Under the pieces are notes generated by a model. That model searched no databases. It was not told where the DNA came from and saw only the letters and a program-made list of their open reading frames with translations. This document shows positions 36,122-45,941 of a stretch of DNA of 64,000 nucleotides, in pieces. Both the position numbers and the translations under genes were made by a program. The stretch is from the NCBI RefSeq assembly GCF_030160235.1, contig NZ_BSNY01000047.1, positions 124,001-188,000 on the forward strand, in the 5' to 3' direction. The DNA is from Mesorhizobium huakuii (lineage in GTDB: Bacteria > Pseudomonadota > Alphaproteobacteria > Rhizobiales > Rhizobiaceae). Within the stretch, counting starts at the first letter, position 1, and every line of letters begins with the position of its first letter.

Positions 36122-36702
36122 CGCAGCCCGTCCCAGGCCTTGATATCGGCTGCCGCCAACCCACCCATGCGGTTGTGGATGCGCGGCCCGCAGGTCATGG
36201 CCAGACAAAAAAGAATCTCGTCGGGCCGCGGGCCGTCGCTGATGCCGACTTCCATGGCGTCGAAATGGCTGCGCACATAGGCGGCGTTGATGTGGCCGAG
36301 CGGCACGTCGAGCTTCGAGCCGAAGGCGCCGACCTTCTTGGCCGACGGCACGATCGCCTTGGCATCGCCTAGCCGCTCGCGCATGGCGTAGCCGCCCGGC
36401 ACGTGCCAGAGCGCGCCGTGCTCCAGTTCGCCCGCCGTGCCGACAATGGCGCCCTTGCCGTAACCGTCGATCTGTTTGACGTCGCCGCCCAACGCGGCGA
36501 TCAGCCTGTCGGAAAGCAGCAGGCCAAGCGGCTTCAGATCGTCCATGGCGCTCTGCAGATCCTCGACATAGCGGCCGGCGAACGGGTTCTTGACCACGGC
36601 CATGGCCGCCGCCCGCCGGCGCGGCACGTCCGCGACCGGCCCGCCTTCATGAAATATCTCTTCGCTCAGCACCGCTATCTTGCGGATCGGAAACTCAGGC
36701 AT
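36118..36702 (-). CDS. DUF1185 (amino acid synthesis family) protein
   Basis: 194 residues. MPEFPIRKIAVLSEEIFHEGG, MAVVKNPFAGRYVEDL, GKGAIVGTAGELEHGALWHVPGG-type glycine loop and PLGHINAAYVRSHFDAMEVG are the blocks of DUF1185. The family name comes from annotation habit and gives no proven reaction. It starts inside the last codons of UPF0280 (8-base overlap) and its stop overlaps the MarR start, so it belongs to the heterocycle operon. It may be a ring- or amide-processing enzyme; speculative. Confidence 0.85.
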   Translation of the reverse strand: MPEFPIRKIAVLSEEIFHEGGPVADVPRRRAAAMAVVKNPFAGRYVEDLQSAMDDLKPLGLLLSDRLIAALGGDVKQIDGYGKGAIVGTAGELEHGALWHVPGGYAMRERLGDAKAIVPSAKKVGAFGSKLDVPLGHINAAYVRSHFDAMEVGISDGPRPDEILFCLAMTCGPRIHNRMGGLAAADIKAWDGLR

Positions 36703-37582
36703 GGGCAACTTCCTCCCTCGGATTTTTGTTGGGCGCGGCAAGCGCCACGGAACCACTGATACGGGCCTCGCCGCCAAGAAACAGCGCCGATCCGGCAATC
36801 AGGCCGCGCCGGCGAAAATCTTCTGCGACGGCAAGGCCGTTGTCCAGCGCCCGCGCCACCTCGCCAGGCGCAAGCGTGCCGACGCCTTGCGTCACCAGCC
36901 GGGCGCCGAGGTCGCTGTCGGGCGCCAATTCACGTGCGGGAATGCGCCTGATGGCGGGATTGCCGGGCAGGTCCACCGCGTTGGCAATGAGCGTCGCCGC
37001 CGCATCGGCCTCGGCGCCGGTCCGCGCCAGCACGGTGACGGCGTCGGCAATGCCAAGTGAGAAGGACCGGCCGCGCCAGCCGCTGGTGGCGACGCCGCGA
37101 ACGCCATCTTCCGCACGGATCGTGATCCGGTCGGCCATTCCGTTGCCGGTGCCGGCGACGGCCAGGCCGATCGACCGGCCCTTGCCGATGTGGAGGGCGC
37201 TGTCGCCGCCATTGTTGACATAGGCGCGCTCGAGCTTGCGGCCGGCGAGCAATGCGGCAAGCATTTCGTCGGCTACCGATCCCGCAACGGCGGCCATCGG
37301 CGTTATGAAACATTCCGCGAGCGGCATGACGGCCGCTTCCATGCGGCGCGCCGTCGGCCCGTTGAAGGCGCGCGGGGCCAGGAAAAATGCCGGGAGCCGC
37401 AATTCGGGAAGCTCCCTGACCAGCTCGATCAGGATCGTCTGGAAGCGCGCGACGGCTTGCTCATAGGCCAGGCGGCATTCCTGGGTCTCGCCAAAGGCCT
37501 CGACGATCAGATCGATCGGCCCATGGTTGAGATGCAGCCGCTTGCCGTCCTGCAGCCAATGCGCCTGCGGGCCATCCATCAT
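36695..37582 (-). CDS. UPF0280 family protein, ApbE-like fold
   Basis: 295 residues from ATG 37582 (TGATG overlap with the preceding gene). The core strongly resembles ApbE flavin transferase: NNGGDS (123-128), VATSG (164-168), IADAVTVLA (178-186) and EADAAAT with Asp193 and Thr197 at the spacing of the ApbE magnesium ligands. The ApbE loop with HIIDPRTG is missing, so it is a shortened relative. It lies directly downstream of a 6-hydroxynicotinate reductase-like gene, and may attach or handle flavin for it. This is inference from motifs and neighbourhood; the family has no proven activity that I know. Confidence 0.85.
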   Translation of the reverse strand: MMDGPQAHWLQDGKRLHLNHGPIDLIVEAFGETQECRLAYEQAVARFQTILIELVRELPELRLPAFFLAPRAFNGPTARRMEAAVMPLAECFITPMAAVAGSVADEMLAALLAGRKLERAYVNNGGDSALHIGKGRSIGLAVAGTGNGMADRITIRAEDGVRGVATSGWRGRSFSLGIADAVTVLARTGAEADAAATLIANAVDLPGNPAIRRIPARELAPDSDLGARLVTQGVGTLAPGEVARALDNGLAVAEDFRRRGLIAGSALFLGGEARISGSVALAAPNKNPREEVAHA

Positions 37583-39120
37583 CAGGCTCCGTTCGACGCG
37601 GCGCGCCGCAACTGCGCCAGCGGCGGCCATGGATTGTCGGACGGCGCACCGGTTCCATGGCGCGGGTTGAGGTATTCTCCGCCCTTGGCGACGATGTCCT
37701 CGACGCTACGGATCTCGGCTTCGTAGCCGCCGAGCCTGACATAATCGTCGCGGCGCAAGGTGAACTCGATCGGCGCCACCAGCGCCGGTGTCGGGACATA
37801 GCCGAAGGCGCCTTCCGGCACGCGCGTCACGTCGACCATCAGCGTGATGCCGCCGCCTGGCCAGACATAGACCGGTGCGCCGCCGACCGTCACATAGGTC
37901 TTCAGGCCTTGTACCGAGCGGGTGAGATTGACCGGGTTTTCGGTGACGCCGGCGCGCAGCGAACCGCCGGCGCCGCCGATGAACAGCACGGTGCACAGCG
38001 CCGGCTCGCAATTGTCCTCGATCAGATTGACCGACTTCTGCAGTCGCTCCGGAAACGGCTTCTCGACCGGCTTCAATTCGTCGTCGAGCTCGTAATAGGC
38101 GAACTGCTCGCCGGTGGTCGAAACCATCAGCAGCGACAGGCCCGGCCGCGCGCCCTTCTTGGCGTTCCATTCGCCGAGGATCGACAGCGGGTCGGAAATC
38201 GAGGTGCCGCCCCAGCCAAGGCCGGGCTCCGAAACCTTGAAATAGCGACCCGGCGTCGAACGGCGGCCGATGATCTTTATGCCGGTATCCTCCCAGCCCA
38301 GCACCTTGCCGGCCTGGTGCTCGGAGACGACGCCGGTGATGTGGTCGTCGACCACCACCACCTCGTCGACCAGCCCGCGCCATTGCGTGGCGAACATACC
38401 GATGGTGGCCGAACCGCAGCCGACGCGCATGCGGTGTTCCTGCTTGCCGTCGATGACAGGTGGTTTGCCGGCTTCGACTGTCATGGTGGCGCCGCCGTCG
38501 ATGGTCAGTTCCACCGGCTTGCGGTTGCACAGATTGAGCAGTGCGTCGCAGGTTGCCCGGCCTTCCGCCTTGGAGCCGCCGGTCAGATGATGCACGCCGC
38601 CCAGCGACAGCATCTGCGAACCATATTCGCCTGTGGTGACATGGCCGATCGCCTCGCCTTGCGAGCGCACGATTGCCGTTTCGGGGCCTATATGACGGTC
38701 GGTATCGATCTTCACCTTGACGCCGCAATACGAAAAAATGCCTTCGGTGACGACGGTGACGAGATCGACGCCGTCGACCTGCTGGCTGACGATGAACGGC
38801 GCCGGCTTGTAATCGGGATAGGTGGTGCCGGCGCCGATTGCCGTGACGAAGCGGCGGCCCGTGTTGATCAGTTCGCCGTCCCATGCCTCGCCTTCGGCGA
38901 CGAAGGGCACGATTGTCCCGCCGGTTTCGGCCGCATGGTCGAGAATGGTAAGCGGGTCCATGCGCACGATGCGGCCGCCGGCATTGCCGTAGCGGTCGCA
39001 GGCGCCGGTGCGGCCATCGGCGATGTAGCACATGACGGGGCAGGCATCGCAGCGGATCTTCTCCGCCACCAGCTTCTCGCCGGGGTCATGAGTCTCAAAA
39101 CGCTCGGCAAGCTCGCTCAT
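37582..39120 (-). CDS. 6-hydroxynicotinate reductase-like protein
   Basis: 512 residues. The N-terminal cysteine motif Cys24-x2-Cys27-x3-Cys31-x9-Cys41 fits a [4Fe-4S] cluster; the rest (GSQMLSLGGVHHLTGGSK, RMRVGCGSATIGMFATQW, GRYFKVSEPGLGWGGTSISDP) matches, from memory, the 6-hydroxynicotinate reductase family, which reduces 6-hydroxynicotinate to 1,4,5,6-tetrahydro-6-oxonicotinate. GGAT (209-212) and GSAT (236-239) resemble the Thr of flavinylation motifs. It is coupled by ATGA overlap to a molybdenum hydroxylase, which would make the hydroxylated ring. Other heterocycles are possible. Confidence 0.72.
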   Translation of the reverse strand: MSELAERFETHDPGEKLVAEKIRCDACPVMCYIADGRTGACDRYGNAGGRIVRMDPLTILDHAAETGGTIVPFVAEGEAWDGELINTGRRFVTAIGAGTTYPDYKPAPFIVSQQVDGVDLVTVVTEGIFSYCGVKVKIDTDRHIGPETAIVRSQGEAIGHVTTGEYGSQMLSLGGVHHLTGGSKAEGRATCDALLNLCNRKPVELTIDGGATMTVEAGKPPVIDGKQEHRMRVGCGSATIGMFATQWRGLVDEVVVVDDHITGVVSEHQAGKVLGWEDTGIKIIGRRSTPGRYFKVSEPGLGWGGTSISDPLSILGEWNAKKGARPGLSLLMVSTTGEQFAYYELDDELKPVEKPFPERLQKSVNLIEDNCEPALCTVLFIGGAGGSLRAGVTENPVNLTRSVQGLKTYVTVGGAPVYVWPGGGITLMVDVTRVPEGAFGYVPTPALVAPIEFTLRRDDYVRLGGYEAEIRSVEDIVAKGGEYLNPRHGTGAPSDNPWPPLAQLRRAASNGA

Positions 39121-41972
39121 GCGCGTGCCTCCTTCTCGCGGATGCCATCTTTTTCACGGATGCCAGCGCGGATGCGCGTCGGCGTCGCCGGAACCTTGGT
39201 GACGAGCACGCCAGTGGCATGGCGGATGGCGTTGAGGATCGCGGGCGCGGTCGGGATCAGCACATGCTCGCCCAGCCCCTTGGCGCCGAACGGCCCTTCT
39301 GGATCGGGAACCTCGACCAGGATGGTCTCGATCGGCGGCACGTCGCCGATGGTCGGGATGAGATAGTCGTGCAGATTCTCGGTGCGGCCGGGAATGTACT
39401 CTTCCATCAGCGCCATGCCGATGCCTTGCGCGATGCCGCCTTCGATCTGGCCCTCGACCAGCAGCGGGTTGATCGCCTTGCCGACATCATGCGCGGCGGT
39501 GATCTTGATGAGCTTCACCGTGCCGAGCTTGAGATCGACCTCGAGTTCGGCGATCTGCGCGCCATAGCCATAGACGGCATAGGGCTTGCCCTGGCCCTTG
39601 GCGTCGAGCGGTAGCGTCGGCGGGTCGTAAGTCTCCTCGGCGCGGAAGACGAAGCCGTCTGCATCTGCGTCCAGCGAGGCGAGATCGATGCGGCGCGTGG
39701 CTTCGCCCTCACGGATGACGATCGCCGCGCCGTCCAGTTGCAGGCTTGCCTTTTCAGAGACATTGGCAAAGCGCAGGATCTTGTCGCGCAAAGCGCGGCC
39801 GGCCTTCTCCGCCGCCTTGCCGGTCACGAAAGTCTGGCGCGAGGCCGAGGTCTTGCCGGCGTCGGGGCTGATCGCCGTATCGGCGCTCTTCAGCCGGAAT
39901 TTTTCCAGTGGCAGGCCGAGCGCGTCGGCGCAGATCTGGGTGATGACGGTGTTGGAACCCTGGCCGATGTCGACGGCACCCTGGTGCAGGATGACGGTGC
40001 CGTCAGCCGCGATGCCGACCCGGATCGTCGACGGGTTGGGCAGCGAAGTGTTGCCGCAGCCATACCAGCAGGACGCCACGCCGACACCGCGCTTTCTATC
40101 GGGGTTGGCATTGTTGAAAGCATCCGCATCGGCCTCCGCCCGCGCCCAATGCGGCGCCAAGGCCTCGAGACATTCGGCAATGCCGACGCCGGACTCCAGA
40201 AGCTGCCCGGTAACCGTTTCGGAGCCGTTCCGAAGGCAGTTTCTCAAGCGAAAGTCGAGCCGGTCGATGCCGAGCTTGCCGGCCAGCTCGTCATAAAGCG
40301 TTTCCTGCATGATCGTCGCCTGCGGCACGCCGAAGCCGCGGAAGGCGCCGGAGATGGGGCCATGCGTGTGGATGGCGCGGCCCTCGGCGCGGTAGTTCGG
40401 CGTCGCATAAGGGCCGGAAGCATGCACCGGGACGCGGTTGGCCACCGTAGGCCCCCAGCTGGCATAGGCGCCGGTGTTGAAATCGCCGGAAAAGATCATG
40501 CCGGTGACATGGCCCTCGGCATCGGCGCCGATGGTCGCCTTCATTTCGGCCGGATGGCGCTTGGTCGTCGACATCATCGATTCGTTGCGGGTGTAGGCGA
40601 GGGCCGCCGGCCGGCCGGTCTTCAGCGCCACGAGGCCGATCAGCGGCTGCAGCGAAACGTCGAGCTTGGAGCCGAAGCCGCCGCCGGTCGCGGTCGGCAC
40701 GATGCGCACCTTGTCGACGGGCAGACCAAGCACCTTCGCCGTGTCGTCGCGGTCCATATAGGGAGCCTGGGTGCAGGCGACGACGACCAGCGTGTCGCCG
40801 TCCATATAGGCATGGCCGGCTTCCGGCTCGATATAGGCGTGCTCGACATAGGAGGTGTCGATGGCGCCCGTCACGGTAACGGCCGCACTGGCAAGCGCTG
40901 CCTCGGGGTCGCCGCGCTCGACGAAGCCGGAGGTCAGCAGGTTCGAAGGGCGGTTCCGATGGATCAAGGCCGCACCCTCGGCCTGCGCCTCGCAAGGCTG
41001 CAGGACATGCGGCAGTTCGGTCCAGCGGACCGGAAAATCCGACACATCGAGATCGAGCATCGCCTGGCGCTCGCCGGCGACCAGCGCCACCGCCTCGCCG
41101 CGCAGCCGCGCAAACCCTTCGGCAAGCGCCGGCTGGTCAGCGAACGGGCCGATGACGCCAAAACAGTTTTTCCCCGGAATGTCGGCCGCCGTGAAGATGC
41201 CGGCGATGCCGGGGTGCTTCCTTGCCCAGCCGTCGAGATCGCCGAAGGCGAAGCCGGCGTGATAATGCGGCGAGCGGACCACCAGCACGGCAAGCGCATC
41301 GGCAGGGAAGGAATCGCCACCGAATTTCTCGGCCCCGGTCACCTTCGGCACGCCGTCGAGCCGGACGGGCGACGCGCCGATCGCGTGGCCGGACTGAGGC
41401 AGCCGGAAATCGAGACTTGCCGTCTGCTGGGAGGCATCCATCACCGCCGCGATGATCTTCCGGTATCCGGTACAGCGGCACAGAATCCCGCCCAGCGCAT
41501 CCTGCACCTCGGTCTCGGTTGGCCTCGGCGTCGTCTCCAGCAGCGCTGTCGCCGCCACCAGCAGCGCCGGCGTGCAGATGCCGCATTGCGCGGCGCCATG
41601 GGCGAGGAAAGAAGCCTGCAATGCCGACAGACGGCCATTGGCCAGCCCCTCGACCGTCGTCACCGATGCACCGGCAGCCGAGGCCGCCGGCATCAGGCAG
41701 GCGCAGACGGGATCGCCGTCGACCAGCACCGTGCAGGCGCCGCAATCGCCGGCGTCGCAGCCGACCTTGGTGCCGGTGAGCCGCAACTCGTCGCGCAGCA
41801 CCTGGGACAGCCGGCGCAGCGGCGGCACATTGACCGAGACGGCAGCGCCATTAACCGCGAAGGCAATGTCAGCGCGTTCGAGGCCAAGCCCAGGCGGAAC
41901 GCCGTCCAAATCCGGCCGAGCTTCACGGACTTCGGGCAGAACCTGGTTCATGTCAGGCTGAGCTTGTCTCAT
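39117..41972 (-). CDS. Xanthine dehydrogenase-type molybdenum hydroxylase, fused [2Fe-2S] and Mo subunits
   Basis: 951 residues. N-terminal part (about 30-190): plant-type [2Fe-2S] site GCDAGDCGACTVLVDGDPVC and second cluster CGICTP ... CRCTGYRKI. From about residue 200: molybdopterin domains with TATGGGFGSKLD, AFRGFGVPQATIMQE, QGAVDIGQGSNTV and the catalytic Glu (about 902) in GAKGLGEHVL. It hydroxylates a carbon next to ring nitrogen, with electrons passing to the FAD subunit. The two small modules are fused here, unlike three-subunit enzymes. Neighbours suggest nicotinate or a similar N-heterocycle. The start and stop overlap both neighbours by 4 bases. Confidence 0.9.
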   Translation of the reverse strand: MRQAQPDMNQVLPEVREARPDLDGVPPGLGLERADIAFAVNGAAVSVNVPPLRRLSQVLRDELRLTGTKVGCDAGDCGACTVLVDGDPVCACLMPAASAAGASVTTVEGLANGRLSALQASFLAHGAAQCGICTPALLVAATALLETTPRPTETEVQDALGGILCRCTGYRKIIAAVMDASQQTASLDFRLPQSGHAIGASPVRLDGVPKVTGAEKFGGDSFPADALAVLVVRSPHYHAGFAFGDLDGWARKHPGIAGIFTAADIPGKNCFGVIGPFADQPALAEGFARLRGEAVALVAGERQAMLDLDVSDFPVRWTELPHVLQPCEAQAEGAALIHRNRPSNLLTSGFVERGDPEAALASAAVTVTGAIDTSYVEHAYIEPEAGHAYMDGDTLVVVACTQAPYMDRDDTAKVLGLPVDKVRIVPTATGGGFGSKLDVSLQPLIGLVALKTGRPAALAYTRNESMMSTTKRHPAEMKATIGADAEGHVTGMIFSGDFNTGAYASWGPTVANRVPVHASGPYATPNYRAEGRAIHTHGPISGAFRGFGVPQATIMQETLYDELAGKLGIDRLDFRLRNCLRNGSETVTGQLLESGVGIAECLEALAPHWARAEADADAFNNANPDRKRGVGVASCWYGCGNTSLPNPSTIRVGIAADGTVILHQGAVDIGQGSNTVITQICADALGLPLEKFRLKSADTAISPDAGKTSASRQTFVTGKAAEKAGRALRDKILRFANVSEKASLQLDGAAIVIREGEATRRIDLASLDADADGFVFRAEETYDPPTLPLDAKGQGKPYAVYGYGAQIAELEVDLKLGTVKLIKITAAHDVGKAINPLLVEGQIEGGIAQGIGMALMEEYIPGRTENLHDYLIPTIGDVPPIETILVEVPDPEGPFGAKGLGEHVLIPTAPAILNAIRHATGVLVTKVPATPTRIRAGIREKDGIREKEARA

Positions 41973-42832
41973 GCCGCCGCCACCATATGTTCGTTCGTCG
42001 GTCCGGCGGCCGTCAGCACGGCCCGGACAACAATCTCGCGCACCGCATCGAGCCGGTATTCGGCGCTGCCGCGCACATCGGCGATCGGCGACAGTTCGGT
42101 CATCGGCGCGGACTGGACGGCGCTGGCGAGCCCGCCATCCCTGGGCAATCCGAGCAACGCCGCCTCGACGACGGCAAGTCGCTTGGCGACGGCCGAGCAG
42201 GACCCGACGGCGATGGCCGCCTCAGCAACCGTGCCGTTCTCGACGACAAGGCGCGCCGCCACCATGGCGATGGAGATGACGAGGTAGCGCCGGGCGCCGA
42301 GCTTGACGAAAGCCGACGCACCGGCGGCGGCCAGCTTAGGCACGCGGATGGCGGTCACCATTTCGCCAGGCGACAGGGCCGTGCGTCGGTTGCCGAGAAT
42401 GAAGTCCTGCAAGGGCAGATGCCGTGTCGCTGCCGCCGAACGCAGTTCGACCTCGGCATCGAGCACGAGCAGGCCAGGCACGCCATCGGCGGCCGGCGAG
42501 GCGTTGCAGAGATTGCCGGCGACCGAAGCGACGTTCTGGATCTGCGGCGAACCGACCTCGCGTGCCGCCTGTTTCAGCGCATTGAAAGCCGGCGGCAAGG
42601 GGTGGCGGATGAGGTCGGTCCAGGTCGTGCGCGCGCCGATGACGAAGTGGTCATCCGTCTCGGCGATGCCGCGCAACGCAGCGAGGCCATTGATGTCGAG
42701 GACGTTGTCGCGGAACGGCTTCGCGCCCTGTGCCGGATAGAAATCCGTGCCGCCGGCAAGAACGCGCCAGGCGCCCTCGCCAAGCAAAGCGAGCGCCTCG
42801 TCGACCGTGGTGGGTTTCGCGTAACGGATCAC
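41969..42832 (-). CDS. FAD-binding subunit of the molybdenum hydroxylase
   Basis: 287 residues of the CoxM/XdhB type: VLAGGTDFYPAQ (about 25-36) and NVASVAGNLCNASPAADGVPG (about 100-120) bind FAD, and the C-terminal CO_deh_flav_C domain follows. GTG 42832 (initial residues MIRYAKPTTVDEAL) has GGAAGG 7 bases upstream; a longer frame to 42928 is basic and unlike the family. First gene of the six-gene operon; the promoter and a candidate MarR dyad lie in the 297-bp gap upstream. Confidence 0.9.
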   Translation of the reverse strand: MIRYAKPTTVDEALALLGEGAWRVLAGGTDFYPAQGAKPFRDNVLDINGLAALRGIAETDDHFVIGARTTWTDLIRHPLPPAFNALKQAAREVGSPQIQNVASVAGNLCNASPAADGVPGLLVLDAEVELRSAAATRHLPLQDFILGNRRTALSPGEMVTAIRVPKLAAAGASAFVKLGARRYLVISIAMVAARLVVENGTVAEAAIAVGSCSAVAKRLAVVEAALLGLPRDGGLASAVQSAPMTELSPIADVRGSAEYRLDAVREIVVRAVLTAAGPTNEHMVAAA

Positions 42833-42925
42833 GCTTTGCCTTCCCAGAGAGTGGGCCTTCCCCGAAATGGCCCTCCCAGGGCGTTTACCCCGGGCATGAT
42901 CTTGCCGGTCCGCAAACCGGAAATT

Positions 42926-42941
42926 CATTCGTATGCAAATG
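42926..42941. promoter_or_regulatory. 16-bp dyad, candidate operator of the heterocycle operon
   Basis: CATTCGTATGCAAATG matches its own complement at 12 of 16 positions (two mismatched pairs), a size usual for MarR-family sites. It is 94 bases upstream of the FAD-subunit start, in the gap between the operon and pncA. Apart from a short CCGGT/ACCGG dyad (about 42905-42920) nothing else stands out in 42833-43129. Confidence 0.4.
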
Positions 42942-43129
42942 ATATCAAGCCGGTGGAAATTGTCAAAGCCAGAGTTTGGGCTGTCGTGCTTGCCAGGGCG
43001 CCTGCAACGAGATTGTTACGCCTTCGGAGGTTGACGCGGCCGGCCATCTGGTCAAGTTTCTGCCTCCGGTCGCATCAGCGGCATCTTTCTACTGGAGCCT
43101 GAGCCCAACACAGAAAAGAAGGAGGCCCA

Positions 43130-43744
43130 ATGGCCGACCAAGCGCTTGTTGTGATCGACCTGCAAAACGACTTTTGCCCGGGCGGCGCGCTGGCCGTGAC
43201 CGGCGGCGACGAGATCGTGCCGCTGGTCAACGACATGATCCGGCACGCCGACCATGTCGTGCTGACGCAGGACTGGCATCCTGCCGGCCATTCCAGCTTC
43301 GCTTCCAGCCATCCAGGCGCGCAGCCCTTCACCATGATCGAGATGCCCTACGGCCAGCAGACATTGTGGCCGGACCATTGCATCCAGGGCAGCCTCGGTT
43401 CGGATTTCCATTCCGGCCTTGCCTGGACCAAGGCCGAACTCGTCATCCGCAAGGGGTTTCGCCCGGCAATAGACAGCTATTCGGCCTTCTTCGAGAACGA
43501 CCACACGACGCCGACAGGCCTCGCCGGCTACCTCAGGGAGCGCGGCATCGACACCGTCACCCTGGTCGGCCTGGCGACCGATTTCTGCGTCGGCTTTTCG
43601 GCACTGGATGCCGTCAGCCAGGGTTTCAGGACCACCGTGCGGCTCGACGCCTGCCGCGGCATCGACCTCAACGGCTCGCTCGATGCCATGCTGCGGCGCA
43701 TGCGCGATGCCGGCGTGATGCTCGAAGACCATTTGTCGGACTGA
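43130..43744 (+). CDS. pncA: Nicotinamidase
   Basis: 204 residues; converts nicotinamide to nicotinate for NAD salvage. The catalytic triad is Asp10 (VVIDLQNDFCPGG), Lys108 (VIRKG) and Cys153 (GLATDFCV); metal ligands are Asp48 and His50 (QDWHP) and His83 (WPDHC). The ribosome site GGAGG is strong. It lies divergently beside the molybdenum hydroxylase operon and 7 bases before the antiporter gene, with which it is probably co-transcribed. Confidence 0.96.
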   Translation: MADQALVVIDLQNDFCPGGALAVTGGDEIVPLVNDMIRHADHVVLTQDWHPAGHSSFASSHPGAQPFTMIEMPYGQQTLWPDHCIQGSLGSDFHSGLAWTKAELVIRKGFRPAIDSYSAFFENDHTTPTGLAGYLRERGIDTVTLVGLATDFCVGFSALDAVSQGFRTTVRLDACRGIDLNGSLDAMLRRMRDAGVMLEDHLSD

Positions 43745-43751
43745 ACGGACG

Positions 43752-45203
43752 GTGGGGCTGCAGGGGAAGTTTTCGCGGATCAGCACAGGCGTGATGGCGG
43801 GCGCAGCCCTTGCCGTCACCATGCTGTTTCCGGCAGCGGCCTTCGCGGCCGAGGAACATGCGCTGCCCGGCGCCGCGATGTCGCTGTGGTGGGCGCTGCC
43901 CTTTGCCGGCCTGCTGCTGTCGATCGCCACCGGGCCGCTGCTGTTTACCCATGTCTGGGAACATCACTACGGCAAGATCACGGCCCTGTGGGCGGCGCTG
44001 GTCGTCGCGCCGCTGGCGCTCGCCTTCGGGATCCCCCAGGCGGCCGAGGCGGTGCTGCATGTGCTGCTCACCGAATACATGTCCTTCATCATCCTGCTGT
44101 TTGCGCTGTTCACCATTTCCGGCGGCATCCTTGTCGCCGGCAACATCCACGGCACGCCGCTGGTCAATGCCGGGCTGCTGCTGGCCGGCGCGCTGCTCGC
44201 CTCGGTGATCGGTACGACGGGCGCCTCGATGATCCTGATCCGGCCGATCATTCGCGCCAACGACGCCAGGCCGTTCAACGCCCATGTCGTCGTCTTCTTC
44301 ATCTTCCTGGTCTCCAATATTGGCGGTTCGCTGACGCCGCTGGGCGACCCACCGCTCTTCGTCGGCTTCCTGCGCGGCGTCGACTTCTTCTGGACGACCG
44401 CGAACCTCTGGCGCGAGACGTTCTTCGTCGGCGGCCTGGTGCTGGCGGTATTCCTTGCGATCGACACCATCCTGCATCGGCGCGAGGCCGGCGCGCCGAA
44501 GATCAAGGATCCGACGCCGGATTCGAAGGTTCGTATCCGCGGCCTGCCCAACATTCCGCTGCTGGCCGGGGTCATCGGCGCCATCCTGCTGTCGGCGACG
44601 TGGAAGCCCGATGTCACCTTCTCCATCCAAGGCGTGACGCTGGAACTGCAGAACCTGGTGCGCGACGCCATCATCCTGGCACTCGCCTTCGTGTCGCTGG
44701 CGGTGTCGCGCAAGGAATACCGCGAGGCGAACGGCTTCCACTGGGGCCCGATCGCCGAAGTGGCAAAATTGTTTGCCGGCATCTTCATCTGTATCGTGCC
44801 GGTCATCGCCATCCTGAGGGCCGGCCACGAGGGCGCGCTGGCGCCGCTGGTCGCGTTGGTCACCTCGGCGCAGGGCACGCCCAACGATCTCGCCTATTTC
44901 TGGCTGACCGGGGCGCTGTCGTCCTTCCTCGACAATGCGCCGACCTATCTCGTGTTCTTCGAGCTTGCCGGCGGCGATCCAAGCCACCTGATGACTGAAT
45001 TCGCCTCGACGCTTGCCGCGATCTCGGCGGGTGCGGTGTTCATGGGCGCCAACACCTATATCGGTAATGCGCCCAACTTCATGGTCTACGCCATCGCCAG
45101 GCAGCGCGGCGTCGAGATGCCCGGCTTCTTCGGCTACATGCTGTGGTCCGGGCTGGTGCTGATCCCGACCTTCTTGATCGCCGGCTTTCTGTTTTTCGGC
45201 TGA
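43752..45203 (+). CDS. Sodium:proton antiporter (NhaD/CitMHS-like)
   Basis: 483 residues with about 12 membrane helices and a signal-like first helix (about 13-32, ending AAAFA). Paired half-repeats contain SNIGGSLTPLGDPPLFVGFLRG (about 194-215) and LSSFLDNAPTYLVFFELAGG (about 395-414), the ion-transporter superfamily signatures. GTG 43752 is 7 bases after pncA; a start at the internal ATG (residue 15) is possible. Its TGA stop abuts the stop of livF on the other strand, forming TGATCA. Confidence 0.88.
   Translation: MGLQGKFSRISTGVMAGAALAVTMLFPAAAFAAEEHALPGAAMSLWWALPFAGLLLSIATGPLLFTHVWEHHYGKITALWAALVVAPLALAFGIPQAAEAVLHVLLTEYMSFIILLFALFTISGGILVAGNIHGTPLVNAGLLLAGALLASVIGTTGASMILIRPIIRANDARPFNAHVVVFFIFLVSNIGGSLTPLGDPPLFVGFLRGVDFFWTTANLWRETFFVGGLVLAVFLAIDTILHRREAGAPKIKDPTPDSKVRIRGLPNIPLLAGVIGAILLSATWKPDVTFSIQGVTLELQNLVRDAIILALAFVSLAVSRKEYREANGFHWGPIAEVAKLFAGIFICIVPVIAILRAGHEGALAPLVALVTSAQGTPNDLAYFWLTGALSSFLDNAPTYLVFFELAGGDPSHLMTEFASTLAAISAGAVFMGANTYIGNAPNFMVYAIARQRGVEMPGFFGYMLWSGLVLIPTFLIAGFLFFG

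Positions 45204-45937
<734 letters not shown>

Positions 45938-45941
<4 letters not shown>

Noticed and set aside
36695-37582. True ApbE flavin transferase
   Set aside because: The HIIDPRTG loop and lipoprotein signal are missing, so it is reported as UPF0280 with ApbE-like motifs only.
39738-42287. 849-aa open frame antisense to the molybdenum hydroxylase
   Set aside because: Mirror frame of a gene with complete cofactor motifs; rich in His/Arg/Gly and without domain signatures.
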